The notes under the pieces: model-generated
Database searches by the model: none
Told to the model about the DNA's origin: nothing
Seen by the model: the letters and a program-made list of their open reading frames with translations, nothing else
From: Haliclystus octoradiatus
Lineage: Eukaryota > Cnidaria > Staurozoa > Stauromedusae > Haliclystidae
NCBI GenBank assembly: GCA_916610825.1
Contig: OU744448.1
Span: 5,644,287-5,708,286, forward strand
Length of the DNA: 64,000 nucleotides
Direction of reading: 5' to 3'
Shown here: piece after piece, positions 55,901-64,000 of the stretch
Layout: each line of letters begins with the position of its first letter
Position numbering within the stretch: the first letter of the stretch is position 1
Program-made: the position numbers and the translations under genes

Positions 55901-58900
55901 ATGAACTACCTGAGAAGGTTCATGAGCTGTTCATGAACTCCTGAACAGCTTTTGTCAGGGGTGTGATTATAGACACATTATTCCTTCCATGACCTTCTCG
56001 AGTTACAAACTTTCTTAAAACTACGATATCAACGGCGGCGACACCTTTCACAGAAATATTTTTAGATTGACAGATTGACAGCAGACACTTATAGATTAAT
56101 TCTTTTTCACAGCGGAAGCCACGTTTTTTTATGCATCGTATTCAACCCCATAGTTTTAAGTTAATGATAAAGATTCAAACATTTAAATTAATAAATTCAG
56201 ATTATTCAGATCATTGCCTCCACAGCCATGTAAGCAAAATTTAGAACATGTTTTCACAAAGATGACGTATTTGCGTTTGAAAAAAATATCAGTGTTTTCC
56301 CCATTAACTTTACGTATTAAATTAGAGGGGCCTTGGGACTCCATTTCTTAATGTCAAATTACAATAAAATTGTGCACAACTTATTTTCAAAGCATTCTGA
56401 ACAAGAAAATCGATGGGCCCGATAACATTTCAAACTTTCATGTTTTTTGGACCAGTCTAATGTGCATTTGATAATATCAACATGTATTACGTTCGACTTA
56501 CTGTATGCATTAGTGGTCCAAGAGCAAGGGCACTGTCTGTACATCTTCCTGTGATAACGATATCTGCTCCATGATCTAGAGCCTTGACAATAGGACCAGC
56601 GCTATATGAAAATTGCATACAATATCATCAGTAGCAGTGCATTATGAAACTTTGATTTACTTAATCGCTACTGAAAACTTACTCAAAACCTATTGGAATG
56701 GGATTGGGTATTGAAACCATATTGAAATTCACTAGACACTTGAATCTAGATTCTTTTCATTCTACCGAAAAACTATTGAAGTGCACCTTGAATGTTGAAA
56801 GGTACTGATCAAAAGTGGTCAAATCAGTAGCATATTCAGTCATTAAATTTTCTTTTCAGTAGGTTTACAGAATTTCAAAAATCGTAGTGGCGTGTGTGTA
56901 TTGGTATGTTTTATTATTAATTTGTAGGTCAACATGAATAGTGTTGCTTGTTTACATTGGGACAACCAAAATGTAGTACTTCACCCTTGAGTGTAAAGTT
57001 CTCTGGTAGGCAAGGCAGATGAGAGGAATACTCAAGGGCCCTAATGATTTCTTGAATAAGAGAATTACCCTATCCCTGTGAAAAACAGTCCATGAACGCT
57101 AAATGGCCCCAAACTTTTGTGAAATGTTCATGAACTGTTCATGAAGGTTCATGAAGGTTCATGACCTACTCATGAACTTTTGCACTATTTGTCGCAGGGG
57201 CAGTTACCCCGCTATTGGCTGCCCTGCTAGCAGATTTTACTATTGTTATTGAATCATTGTATGGACGATGAATGAGAGCAGTGGAGATTACCTATTTATA
57301 GACAACAAACTCTAAAGTTACACCAGACTATCCTCTTATGTGATACTTCTTCAATGGAGGTAAAGTATACATTAGATACATTAAGTACAGATAATGGGTG
57401 GTACTAAAAGTTTATAACTTTGTAAATACTATACCCAAAATATGCATTCATGCTATTAGTCGATTGAGGTAGTTGATTCTCCTCTTGAAAACATCCATTC
57501 AAGCTTTTACCTTGAAGACTATGGATCTGCAAGAAACAAATGTTTGACGTAATGCGGCTAGATAAATTATTTTTGTCTGAATTAGACCTGTAGGTAGTAA
57601 GTAGTTTATCTGATTAAAGTTCCAAGATGTGAATATCTTAGCCAGGCGTACAAAGACATGGAATCAAAGTAGTAAGACGTCTGAGAGTGTGAAATGACAT
57701 AGTCCAAGGGGCAGCTCAATCTTAAGTCTGAGTTCAAAATACCAAAGAAATTAAACAACAAACTTGAATAAAGTTTCAAATAGTGTTTTTATGTTTACGT
57801 AGTATGTAACCAAATAAATTAGTCTCAACAAACAATAGTGTAAATCACAAGTTCAAGATTCACGTTCAAGATCCAAATTCATGTTCTGGATTATATTACC
57901 TGGAAACAACTTCAAAGGGCAAAGTCTACAATAAGCTGAATCCAGTCGATTTTGTGTGTTAAAAAGTACTTAAGCCTAGCTTTCTAGGAATTGTGGAATA
58001 AAATTTAACTAAACAATTTGTTAAAGGATATATAGTTGAAGGTAATACATATTAACATTAATCAAATCATATTGAGTAACATGGATGGCCAAATTTTCAA
58101 GGTCATCGTCCAAGTTTTAAATGTCAGCACAACAATTGTGTTTGTCGAACATACATTTAATACAGCAGTTACTGCAATATAGTGAGAAAAAACCTTGCTA
58201 AGCTATTAACTACTGTACTACAAATGAGGCATTCAATCACATTTGAAAGGAATTATTTGAAACTGATAACTTATAATTCCAAGCAGTAAACTTACAACTG
58301 GCATTAAGTCATCTCCAGTAACAACAGCAATCTTCAAATCAACCCCACTTTTCTTGCATGCTTTCTTTAGAGCTGCCGCACATGCATGCGGATTGACACC
58401 TCCTGCATTGCTGACCACACGAATACCTACACAGTATAAGCAGATTGCACAAATTCAATAACAGGTCATCACAAATTTTACTATATAATAATATTACATT
58501 GTAAAGTAAAAAATATACCGAAAAAGTACTGAGAAAGACAATGCTATTGAAAATGTAAGCCTACTGGAATAATGGGCCTACTAATTTATTTTCATGACTT
58601 TTAAATCTCACAGTGTAATAATATTACATTTTCAGTTAATTACATGACGATAACTGATAGTCACAACAAGTACACAGGTAATTGATGGTAGGCTTAACAT
58701 TTACAAAAATAAACAAATATCATATGTCTACCAATGCCTCCCGAGACACAACAGAAGACATTCCAAGTCAAAACCAGTTGCTTCCCCTGCGAAAAACAGT
58801 TCAGAAGTTCATGAATGTTAAATGGCTCCAATTTTCCTGAACTGTTCATGAACTGTTTATGAACAGTTCATGAACCCTCACAGACAGTTCATGAACAGTT

Positions 58901-61900
58901 CATGAACAGTTCATGAACAGTTCATAAAAATTTGGGGCCATTTAACGTTCATGAACTGTTCATGAACTGTTCATGAACTCCTGAACTGGTTTCACAGGGG
59001 TTATATTATGAACAGTTTTTGAAAATCTCATTTTCAATTAACTAACCGCTAACATACATTTTATGAACCTAATTATATCAATCAACTCTTGATGGACCAT
59101 TGTTTGAAGATCATAACGTTCATGAATATTATACAATGTAACATCATTAATATCACTACTGTTAACATCCCTGGCCATTTGGATCTACAGTATCTACTTA
59201 CATTCACACCTATATTATCACAACGTTAGGCTGCATTGAGGCAGTGATATTATAACTAGGTATACCGTGTTGTTCTACACAGATAAGAAACTATCTAGCT
59301 GTGAAGGCTATCTGTCACTCATGATTCTTTGATAGGTTACAATTCTAAACATAACGTGATATTGCGATAAGGATTTTTGATTTGATTTGATATATTTCGT
59401 CAAAATGAAACTTTGACAGGCGAATATAGGGAGTCTGAAAACAACTTCATGCTCCACTTACAAACAGCCTTGCTACAACTATAAACAGTTACAAAAAGAA
59501 GGTTTACAAATTTGAGAATAAATCTAAATATATAAACTGAATTAATATTGACTTGATTAAATTCTATATATAATTATTATAAATATTGCAATCACTATTT
59601 GTAGACTCTGCAAAAAGGTGACAGGTCACTACCATATAATTTTCTTCTGAAAATTTCTAAAGTTTTTGAATCAATGAGATGATGATTCTGATAATGAATT
59701 CCACGATGCACGATGAATGCACGATGACAAAACTGATACTTGGTGGGGTCAAGGCGTGGTATTTTCAGTGTTATGAGCACTCGTTACAAAAGTAACGCAT
59801 TACTTGGTACTTGTTACTTTTGAAGTAATTTTAGAGATAATTAATTACTTTTTTGAGGAAAGTCATAAGTAAGTAATTAATTACTTTTTCAAGTAACGAG
59901 TATTTGCAGCCATAAAGTAATTGACGTTACTTCCCGATCACTTTACGAAATAATTCATTCCCGATTTATTTACAAGAGTATTTTGTTTTGTTATTATGAA
60001 GTAGGTATAAATGTTTTCAGTACGATATTGTTAAGCTGTCATTGTGGAAGTCCCAAATGATTTGAAATGATTGTTGTTTGTGTGAGTTGGTTATTGTTTT
60101 CTAGATGTTTTGATTTTGAAATTATATTATAGCAGCGGCAAGATTTTCGAAATAAACTATTTCATTGTTTACATAGAATTTATTCGTCACGCCATTAGAC
60201 ACTTCTATTGTTCAAATATGAAAATGCCAACACATTTGGAGTTAATGAGAAAAACACGCAAATGTTTTTGACTTATGAATTTATAATTTGATATTTCATC
60301 GATGAAAAATTCATAATCTTTGCAACAATGTTTTGCTAGAAAAAATCATGTTCAAACACAAAAATTGACACTGAGATCAATCACATTAATTTGACCAAAC
60401 TATTTGGAAAAAGTTTATTTATTTTTTAATTTGTTTTTTCGGTTACAACAATTTGTTATTTACCTGCGTATATTTATTGTTTGGTCGTTCAAAGTTTTGA
60501 ATATTTCGATGTTGTTTGACTATGATTCAGCTACAGACAGTAAACATATTACAATAAACGCTTCCTGTCTAGCCTAAAATACATATAATTTTGAATCTTT
60601 ACGGACAAAAATTTTTTGATAAATATTCCAAAAATAACAAAGTAATTAGTAATTAATTACATTTACGGCGAAGTAATTAGTAATTTGTAATTAATTACTT
60701 TTCTCGGAAAAAGTAATTAGTAATGTAATTTTTGAATTTTTGGTGAAAGTAATTTGTAATCTAATTAATTACTTTTTCAAGTAATTCTCACAACACTGGG
60801 TATTTTGAATGTTTTTGGAGATCATATGTGATTCCCAACCGACACCTTTGGGTCCAATCTCCCAGAAAGGCTGATATCCAATTTAAAAGTTTGCTTGTAG
60901 CTTCGACAATGACTTTGGGTGTGACAATGTGTCAAAGGATTTGCTAAAGTCTATATACACGCTGTCAATTCTAAATCTCTCTTCGGATGCCATTGTCCAT
61001 TTACTTAAAATTTCAATTAGCTGAGTAGGCCTACACTTAGAATTAGCTGAGTACAAGAGTATAGGATATACCGTAACTATTTGTTACCTTTTGATTTGAT
61101 GTCAATCAACAAAGGTGCCATGGAAAATTGAATAAAATCAGTTGCATATCCCATTTCCTAAGTTACAAAAATTAAAAATATTAACCAGCACATTTCACAA
61201 CAGTCAGATCAATTTATCTATCTCAAACATTTATATAGTATCCTGAGTTCGTGGGCTTGAGTTTACAAAGAAGCCATAATTATTCTACTGTGTATTATAT
61301 AACGAAATTGATTCGATTAATCTGATAGGTTTAGAGTTATGACGCCAATCACCATAGCAAAACTAGGTTCGAAAACATAATCGATCTTAAAAGTTTAACT
61401 TGATATCATGAATGAGAATTTCCAATTTGATTGGGAGTTTTCAAAAACATTTTTTGGGCAAAAAAGTCATGTAAATGTTTATAAAAAGGTGTGTAAGTTA
61501 TAATACAAAGCAATTTGTGCACTGTTTCCTATGAGCTATTGATATTTGGCGCACTTGAGTCACTTCAGATCAAAACTCAAAGGTTAACATTGCTTGCCAC
61601 AGTGGCTCATGATTTATTGATGTTTTTTTTTGTTTTCTCCTTTTACGAGCCCTCACGTGCGCCATCAATAGCTCATAAAAAATTGTGCGCCAATTGCTTA
61701 ATAGAATACAGTTTGCATTTATACAATCTTTGTGAAGAGTAACTGAAGATTGGAAACTTTGCATCATCATTTTCTTTGTGTGGAGTGGCTAAGAGTTTTA
61801 CAGTATAACCTTGTTAATACCACTATATTAACACAGTGGTGTCCTGGTGTCCTAGTGGTGTTAACATTGTGATAATGAACTCGGGGGATCTGTGATATCC

Positions 61901-63344
61901 CCTGTGAAAATAGTTCATGAACATTAAATGGCCTAATTTTGATGAACATTTCACAAACTTACATCAACAGTCCAAGAAAAAAGCTCATGAAAATTGGGCC
62001 ATTAACGTTATTGAATTATTCATGAATTGTTCGTGAACTGTTCATGGAAATTTCAGGAGTTTGTGAACAGTTCATGAATTTGACTGTTGCTCAAATCCCA
62101 AGAAGGTCAAGTTCTCAACATTGACTTCATCTAAAACATCAAATGAATACCATCTAAGGATGGCGGATGGGATGGTCCAGAGGGTATTGCATTGTGAGTA
62201 GCATCGCTGCACATTGATCACAAGGGCGATACCGTTCAATTACTACAAGCTTATTACTTAAATGATTGATTGATATGGTCGATTCAATAGAAAATACTAT
62301 TTTAGACATTGGAAAGGTGACCAGACGACTATATAGGAAGCCATTGCATATGTTTTGAAAAAATTTAATTTAGAAATACCACTTACCGGAAATTTATTTT
62401 TTGCAGCTGTTAACAATGACATTGTGATTTCAGATAAATAATCAAAGACCAGAAAATCCAGGTTTCCATTTTGAACAAGTTGAGGAGCTATCATAAGAAA
62501 AGAGATGTTTCTTTGGATTGTAACACTGATGCAATGTTGAAGTATATGCCTAAACTGGTACTACGCATCGGTAGCTCAGCGGCAGAGTGTTCGCATTTTG
62601 TGCGGGAGGCCACGGTTTGATTCAGTGGCACATGTTTGTATTTGTCTGTAATGTGTCCAGGCCCCCTGAAATAGACAAGCACTTGTGCTTACGGGGTGAC
62701 TATCGGTTATATATGTAATTTAGCTGAAAATGTAATATTATCATTGTTTCTGGGCAGACAATCAAATGCTGTTTCACAGCCCATATGGTTCAGAAACAAG
62801 TTTTGAGGCTGGTAGCCTATGCAGGCTAGTAATTATGCAGGCTAGTGGTTCCTGTGGTCAAAGTTTTCGCATGTGGCTGGAGAGACTAGCAATATTATGA
62901 ATGGATGGGGGTGGGGCGGCCCTGTCGTAATGTAGCCTACTCTGCAAACTGGTCGGTACGTGCAATGCTAGCAATGCAGTTAGCTTGTTAATTTGAAGTT
63001 GAAAGTTGAAACAAATCAATAAGACAATAATATTTATTTATTACTTAGTCCTACAGAACTTTACAGCTACATTCATAAATTAAATCAATTAAAGTTAGTG
63101 AGTCCTGATGTTTGTTAAAGTTTTTCTATTCACCTGCAGTGTTTGTATCTCCCCAAAACCCTGAAGCACATCCAATTCGAATAACATCTTCTCCAGATGC
63201 AAAAATTGGCTTTCTGCTGACAGCATCAACCCAGTTCCCTCTTGAAGACAAATTGCTTTTTCCTGCTGAAAACAGTTCTCTACTACGACAAAAATGATTA
63301 GCGTTTTTAAAAAGCCTAGAAGCGGCTTGCTTCAGACGCAGCAT
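40971..63344 (-). CDS. AtuA-family (DUF1446) protein with predicted mitochondrial leader
   Basis: 22 exons, minus strand: 63344-63134, 62487-62387, 61157-61088, 58426-58296, 57526-57435, 56601-56502, 55359-55316, 55201-55124, 54391-54283, 53174-53087, 52863-52799, 51785-51679, 50438-50381, 50283-50227, 49173-49074, 48602-48563, 48193-48142, 45972-45852, 45752-45669, 44312-44195, 43503-43413, 41072-40971. All are GT-AG with matching phases; 672 aa. Residues 1 to about 45 are Arg/Lys/Ser-rich without acids, like a mitochondrial presequence. About 54-500 form the AtuA domain: [67 protein letters not shown]. About 550-665 form the AtuA-like C-terminal domain: [35 protein letters not shown]. Bacterial AtuA belongs to the acyclic-terpene utilisation cluster; its exact reaction, and the role of animal homologues, are not established. 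Confidence 0.93.
42936..43382. mobile_element. Palindromic MITE, about 447 bp
   Basis: TAGACCGAGCGCCACA..CTAAAACGGTAGG with TTTCTCCGGG at the left is repeated inverted at the right (CCCGGAGAAACCTGCCGTTT, then GCGCTCGGTCTA). CTA flanks both ends. In the last intron of the AtuA-like gene; its right end is 24 bp from the exon 21 GTAAGT donor. Confidence 0.82.
43960..44030. repeat. GTTCATGAAC-related repeat fragment
   Basis: TGATGAACTGTTTACAGGGT and CAGTTCATGAATGTCCG, then TTTTTCGTAGGG. In the AtuA-like intron 20. Confidence 0.5.
46043..46220 (+). mobile_element. TA-flanked pogo/Tigger-like MITE (TGTTATAACGGTCAC family), complete
   Basis: CAGTCAAACCTATTATAACG at the left, ACACAGGTTTCACTG at the right, TA both sides. 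In AtuA-like intron 17, 70 bp upstream of exon 18. Confidence 0.85.
46423..46745 (+). pseudogene. 3' end of a LINE reverse transcriptase ORF
   Basis: Plus strand, the typical LINE RT tail: [17 protein letters not shown], then (after a frame change) [40 protein letters not shown] and [11 protein letters not shown] stop codon (TAA, 46689-46691) and the frame change show decay. The strand is opposite to the host AtuA-like gene. Confidence 0.8.
46863..47241. mobile_element. Palindromic MITE, about 379 bp
   Basis: ATAAATAGTAGATCAAAGAT at the left with CACGAGTTTACTCCG, inverted at the right. Inner part has GGGTCCGACAAAATG and its inverse. AtuA-like intron 17. Confidence 0.82.
47935..48110. repeat. 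GTTCATGAAC-palindrome repeat copy
   Basis: CCCTGCGAAAAATAGTTCAA at the left, GAACGTTAAATGGCCC, then GTTCATGAACTATTCATGAA. AtuA-like intron 17, ending about 30 bp before exon 17. Confidence 0.75.
49964..50150. mobile_element. Palindromic MITE, 187 bp
   Basis: AAGGGTTATCACACGCTTGC...TTTACTAAACTCGAAAAAGT at the left, inverted at the right, ending GTGTGTGGTAACCCTT. AtuA-like intron 14, about 76 bp downstream of the exon 14 donor. Confidence 0.82.
50452..50814 (+). mobile_element. TA-flanked MITE interrupted by another MITE
   Basis: Left end CAGTCAAATGTGTTATAACA with TA at 50450-50451; right end TATATGTTTCACTG. The body matches the family at 30025 but is split at CAATTCAAA|TA by the element at 50608-50776. 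Starts 14 bp upstream of exon 13 of the AtuA-like gene. Confidence 0.85.
50608..50776 (-). mobile_element. Nested TA-flanked MITE (GCTTAATATCCC family)
   Basis: CAGTCAAACTTGCTTAATAT at the left and AACCGAGTTCGACTG at the right, TA at 50606-50607 and 50777-50778. Same family as 28202-28388, opposite orientation. Confidence 0.88.
51405..51560. repeat. GTTCATGAAC-palindrome repeat copy
   Basis: GAAAAACAGTTCAGGAGTTC, ATGAACGTTAAATGGCCCCA, two CATGAACAGTTCATGA units, then GGGCCATTAAACGTTCA. AtuA-like intron 12. Confidence 0.85.
53325..53440 (-). mobile_element. Fragment of the TGTTATAACGGTCAC MITE family
   Basis: Contains TTGATTCAATAGATAATAAT and GACAGGTGGCCTCTATATAG. Both termini are degraded. 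Confidence 0.65.
53488..53646 (-). mobile_element. TA-flanked MITE (TGTTATAACGGTCAC family), reverse copy
   Basis: CAGTGAAACATGTATATAAC at the left, ATAACATGTTTGGCTG at the right, TA both sides; slightly shorter than other copies. AtuA-like intron 9. Confidence 0.82.
54850..55050. repeat. GTTCATGAAC-palindrome repeat copy
   Basis: CACTGCAAAAATTAGTTGAG, then several TTCATGAACTGTTCATGAAC-like units and GGCCATTTAACATCC. AtuA-like intron 8. Confidence 0.8.
55810..55965. repeat. GTTCATGAAC-palindrome repeat copy
   Basis: CCCTTGCGAAAAACAGTTCA to CTCCTGAACAGCTTTTGTCA followed by GGGG, i.e. both characteristic ends present. AtuA-like intron 6. Confidence 0.85.
57070..57205. repeat. GTTCATGAAC-palindrome repeat copy
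   Basis: CCCTGTGAAAAACAGTCCAT, GAACGCTAAATGGCCCC, then GTTCATGAAGG tandem units and TTTGTCGCAGGGG. AtuA-like intron 5. Confidence 0.8.
58785..59000. repeat. GTTCATGAAC-palindrome repeat, best preserved copy
   Basis: An almost perfect palindrome: starts CCCCTGCGAAAAACAGTTCA, ends TGAACTGGTTTCACAGGGG. The arms carry GTTAAATGGC/GCCATTTAAC, and the centre is a run of (ACAGTTCATGA) units. AtuA-like intron 3. Copies also at 8025, 22400, 22955, 23825, 27285, 43960, 47935, 51405, 54850, 55810, 57070 and 61895. Confidence 0.9.
59758..60806. mobile_element. hAT-like DNA transposon, non-autonomous, with 8-bp target duplication
   Basis: Element 59766-60798, ends CAGTGTTATGAG and (inverted) CAGTGTTGTGAG, followed by AAGTAATTA-rich subterminal repeats typical of hAT elements. 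Target duplication GGTATTTT at 59758-59765 and 60799-60806. No transposase frame in 1,033 bp. AtuA-like intron 3. Confidence 0.93.
61511..61696. mobile_element. Palindromic MITE, about 186 bp
   Basis: CAATTTGTGCACTG and TATGAGCTATTGAT..GGCGCAC at the left are inverted at the right (GTGCGCCATCAATAGCTCAT, TTGTGCGCCAATTG). AtuA-like intron 2. Confidence 0.7.
61895..62080. repeat. GTTCATGAAC-palindrome repeat copy
   Basis: CCCCTGTGAAAATAGTTCAT, GAACATTAAATGGCC, GGGCCATTAACG, GTTCATGG, then CAGGAGTTTGTGAACAG. It abuts a truncated SINE at 62090. Confidence 0.8.
62090..62216 (+). mobile_element. Truncated tRNA-derived SINE (copy 3)
   Basis: Matches 6137-6250 of copy 1: GCTCAAATCCC (box B), GACTTCATCTAAAACATCAA, GATGGCGGATGGGATGGTCC. 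The 5' head is missing. AtuA-like intron 2. Confidence 0.8.
62272..62340 (-). mobile_element. Fragment of the TGTTATAACGGTCAC MITE family
   Basis: TCGATTCAATAGAAAATACT and ATTTTAGACATTGGAAAGGT match the family interior. It ends about 47 bp from AtuA-like exon 2. Confidence 0.65.
62566..62760 (+). mobile_element. Second tRNA-derived SINE type
   Basis: The head GCATCGGTAGCTCAGCGGCA has a good box A, and GGTTTGATTCAG is a box B-like sequence about 40 bp on. The body GTGTCCAGGCCCCCTGAAAT is unlike the SINE at 6050. The cloverleaf is not intact. AtuA-like intron 1. Confidence 0.6.
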
Positions 63345-63759
63345 TATAGCAGGATAATCAAGAATCGTTAGATAATTGCATTCATTTGTTGATTTGTTAG
63401 AACCTCAGCCTGTGAGTTACCAATTTAGAGCAGCCATATTGTTAGTGAGTATACCAAATCCCACATAACTTCCCGGCCCCTTCAACTTGTTGAAATTATG
63501 TAACGGGGACCACTGTACTTTCCAAAGAACTGTGCAAGTGGATATATTCCCATTGAATAAAAATTCAATGTAAGCTTTATTGCACGGGAAATCATCATCA
63601 TCATCATCATCATCATTTATTCAGAACCTTCAAGTTATACAAACTTTTTTTCAAAGGACTGATTAAGTTTAAATATATGATCTAAAAACCAGAAATCACC
63701 TTTTTATTGATTTGTAATTGAAGTTATTAAATTTATAAATTTAAAACATTATCTAACAA
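63345..63759. promoter_or_regulatory. 5' region of the AtuA-like gene
   Basis: 415 bp between the AtuA-like start codon and the tRNA gene, presumed to hold the AtuA-like promoter and 5' UTR. No specific element recognised apart from the (CAT)n tract. Confidence 0.4.
63594..63617. repeat. (CAT)n microsatellite
   Basis: Eight CAT units. Confidence 0.9.
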
Positions 63760-63831
63760 GCGTCAGTGGTGTAATGGTTAGCATTGTTGCCTTCCAAGCA
63801 ATAGATCGGGGTTCGATTCCCCGCTGACGCA
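63760..63831 (+). tRNA. tRNA-Gly (anticodon TCC)
   Basis: 72-nt cloverleaf: acceptor stem GCGTCAG/CTGACGC with discriminator A; D-arm with GGTGTAATGGTTAGC (box A); anticodon arm TTGC-CTTCCAA-GCAA giving TCC; TpsiC arm CGGGG-TTCGATT-CCCCG (box B GGTTCGATTCC). All stems pair, so this looks functional. No intron. TTTT follows 3 nt after the end, a short pol III terminator. Confidence 0.97.
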
Positions 63832-64000
63832 ATTTTGTTTAAAATTATGATTGTTTTATTTCTTTCACTCCAAAACAACATAAAGTATGACAAATTCGAT
63901 CCGACAACAAAACATGCAATACAAATAAACATTTTCTACGCAAATAAAATGATGTCATACGATAAATTGCTGCATTGTGGGATTGTCTTCTTGTCGGCCT
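63832..64000. other. Right edge, nothing recognised
   Basis: AT-rich sequence downstream of the tRNA; no feature beyond the T-run terminator. Confidence 0.5.

Noticed and set aside
58785-59000. CRISPR-like array (repeated TTCATGAAC units)
   Set aside because: Units are palindromic, lack unique spacers, and the host is an animal.
62560-62640. Functional tRNA gene
   Set aside because: Box A is good, but box B and stems are degenerate, and a SINE body follows. Called a SINE head instead.

Overview
The window is AT-rich nuclear DNA from an animal. Spliced genes with canonical GT-AG introns, tRNA-derived SINEs, many miniature DNA transposons and a short interstitial (CCCTAA)n tract all point to a metazoan with TTAGGG-type telomeres. 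Frequent TAGGCCTA-type words and the gene set suggest a non-arthropod invertebrate, perhaps a marine deuterostome, but the sequence alone does not fix the taxon.

Six protein genes were reconstructed exon by exon from splice signals and conserved protein motifs. Each gives an uninterrupted reading frame. From left to right they are: (1) MORF4L1/MRG15-like chromatin protein, minus, 2 exons, 298 aa; (2) Pam17-like mitochondrial import-motor subunit, minus, 3 exons, 250 aa; (3) UCHL3-type ubiquitin hydrolase, plus, 9 exons, 228 aa; (4) TUSC3/MAGT1 (OST3/6) oligosaccharyltransferase subunit, minus, 11 exons, 340 aa; (5) BBIP1/BBS18 BBSome subunit, plus, 89 aa; (6) AtuA/DUF1446-family protein with a predicted mitochondrial leader, minus, 22 exons, 672 aa. 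A tRNA-Gly(TCC) gene lies near the right end.

Genes 2 and 3 are head to head with 161 bp between start codons, and genes 4 and 5 are head to head with 160 bp. Both look like bidirectional promoters. Genes 3/4 and 5/6 converge tail to tail. The genes do not form one pathway. They are unrelated housekeeping genes packed by shared promoters, with introns swollen by repeats.

Most of the rest is mobile DNA. The left edge holds a decayed LINE (ORF1 tail, endonuclease, start of RT). An intact-looking LTR retrotransposon (gag plus pol, 5-bp target duplication) lies inside TUSC3/MAGT1 intron 1. A 1.03-kb hAT-like element and a 283-bp hAT-like MITE both have perfect 8-bp target duplications. There are several TA-flanked pogo/Tigger-like MITEs, one nested in another, a TTAA-flanked MITE, a 1.95-kb foldback inverted repeat, SINEs, and about 14 copies of a repeat built from the palindrome GTTCATGAAC. 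Several insertions lie within 10 to 30 bp of functional splice sites. The most striking is the LTR element, which landed in the polypyrimidine tract of TUSC3/MAGT1 exon 2.
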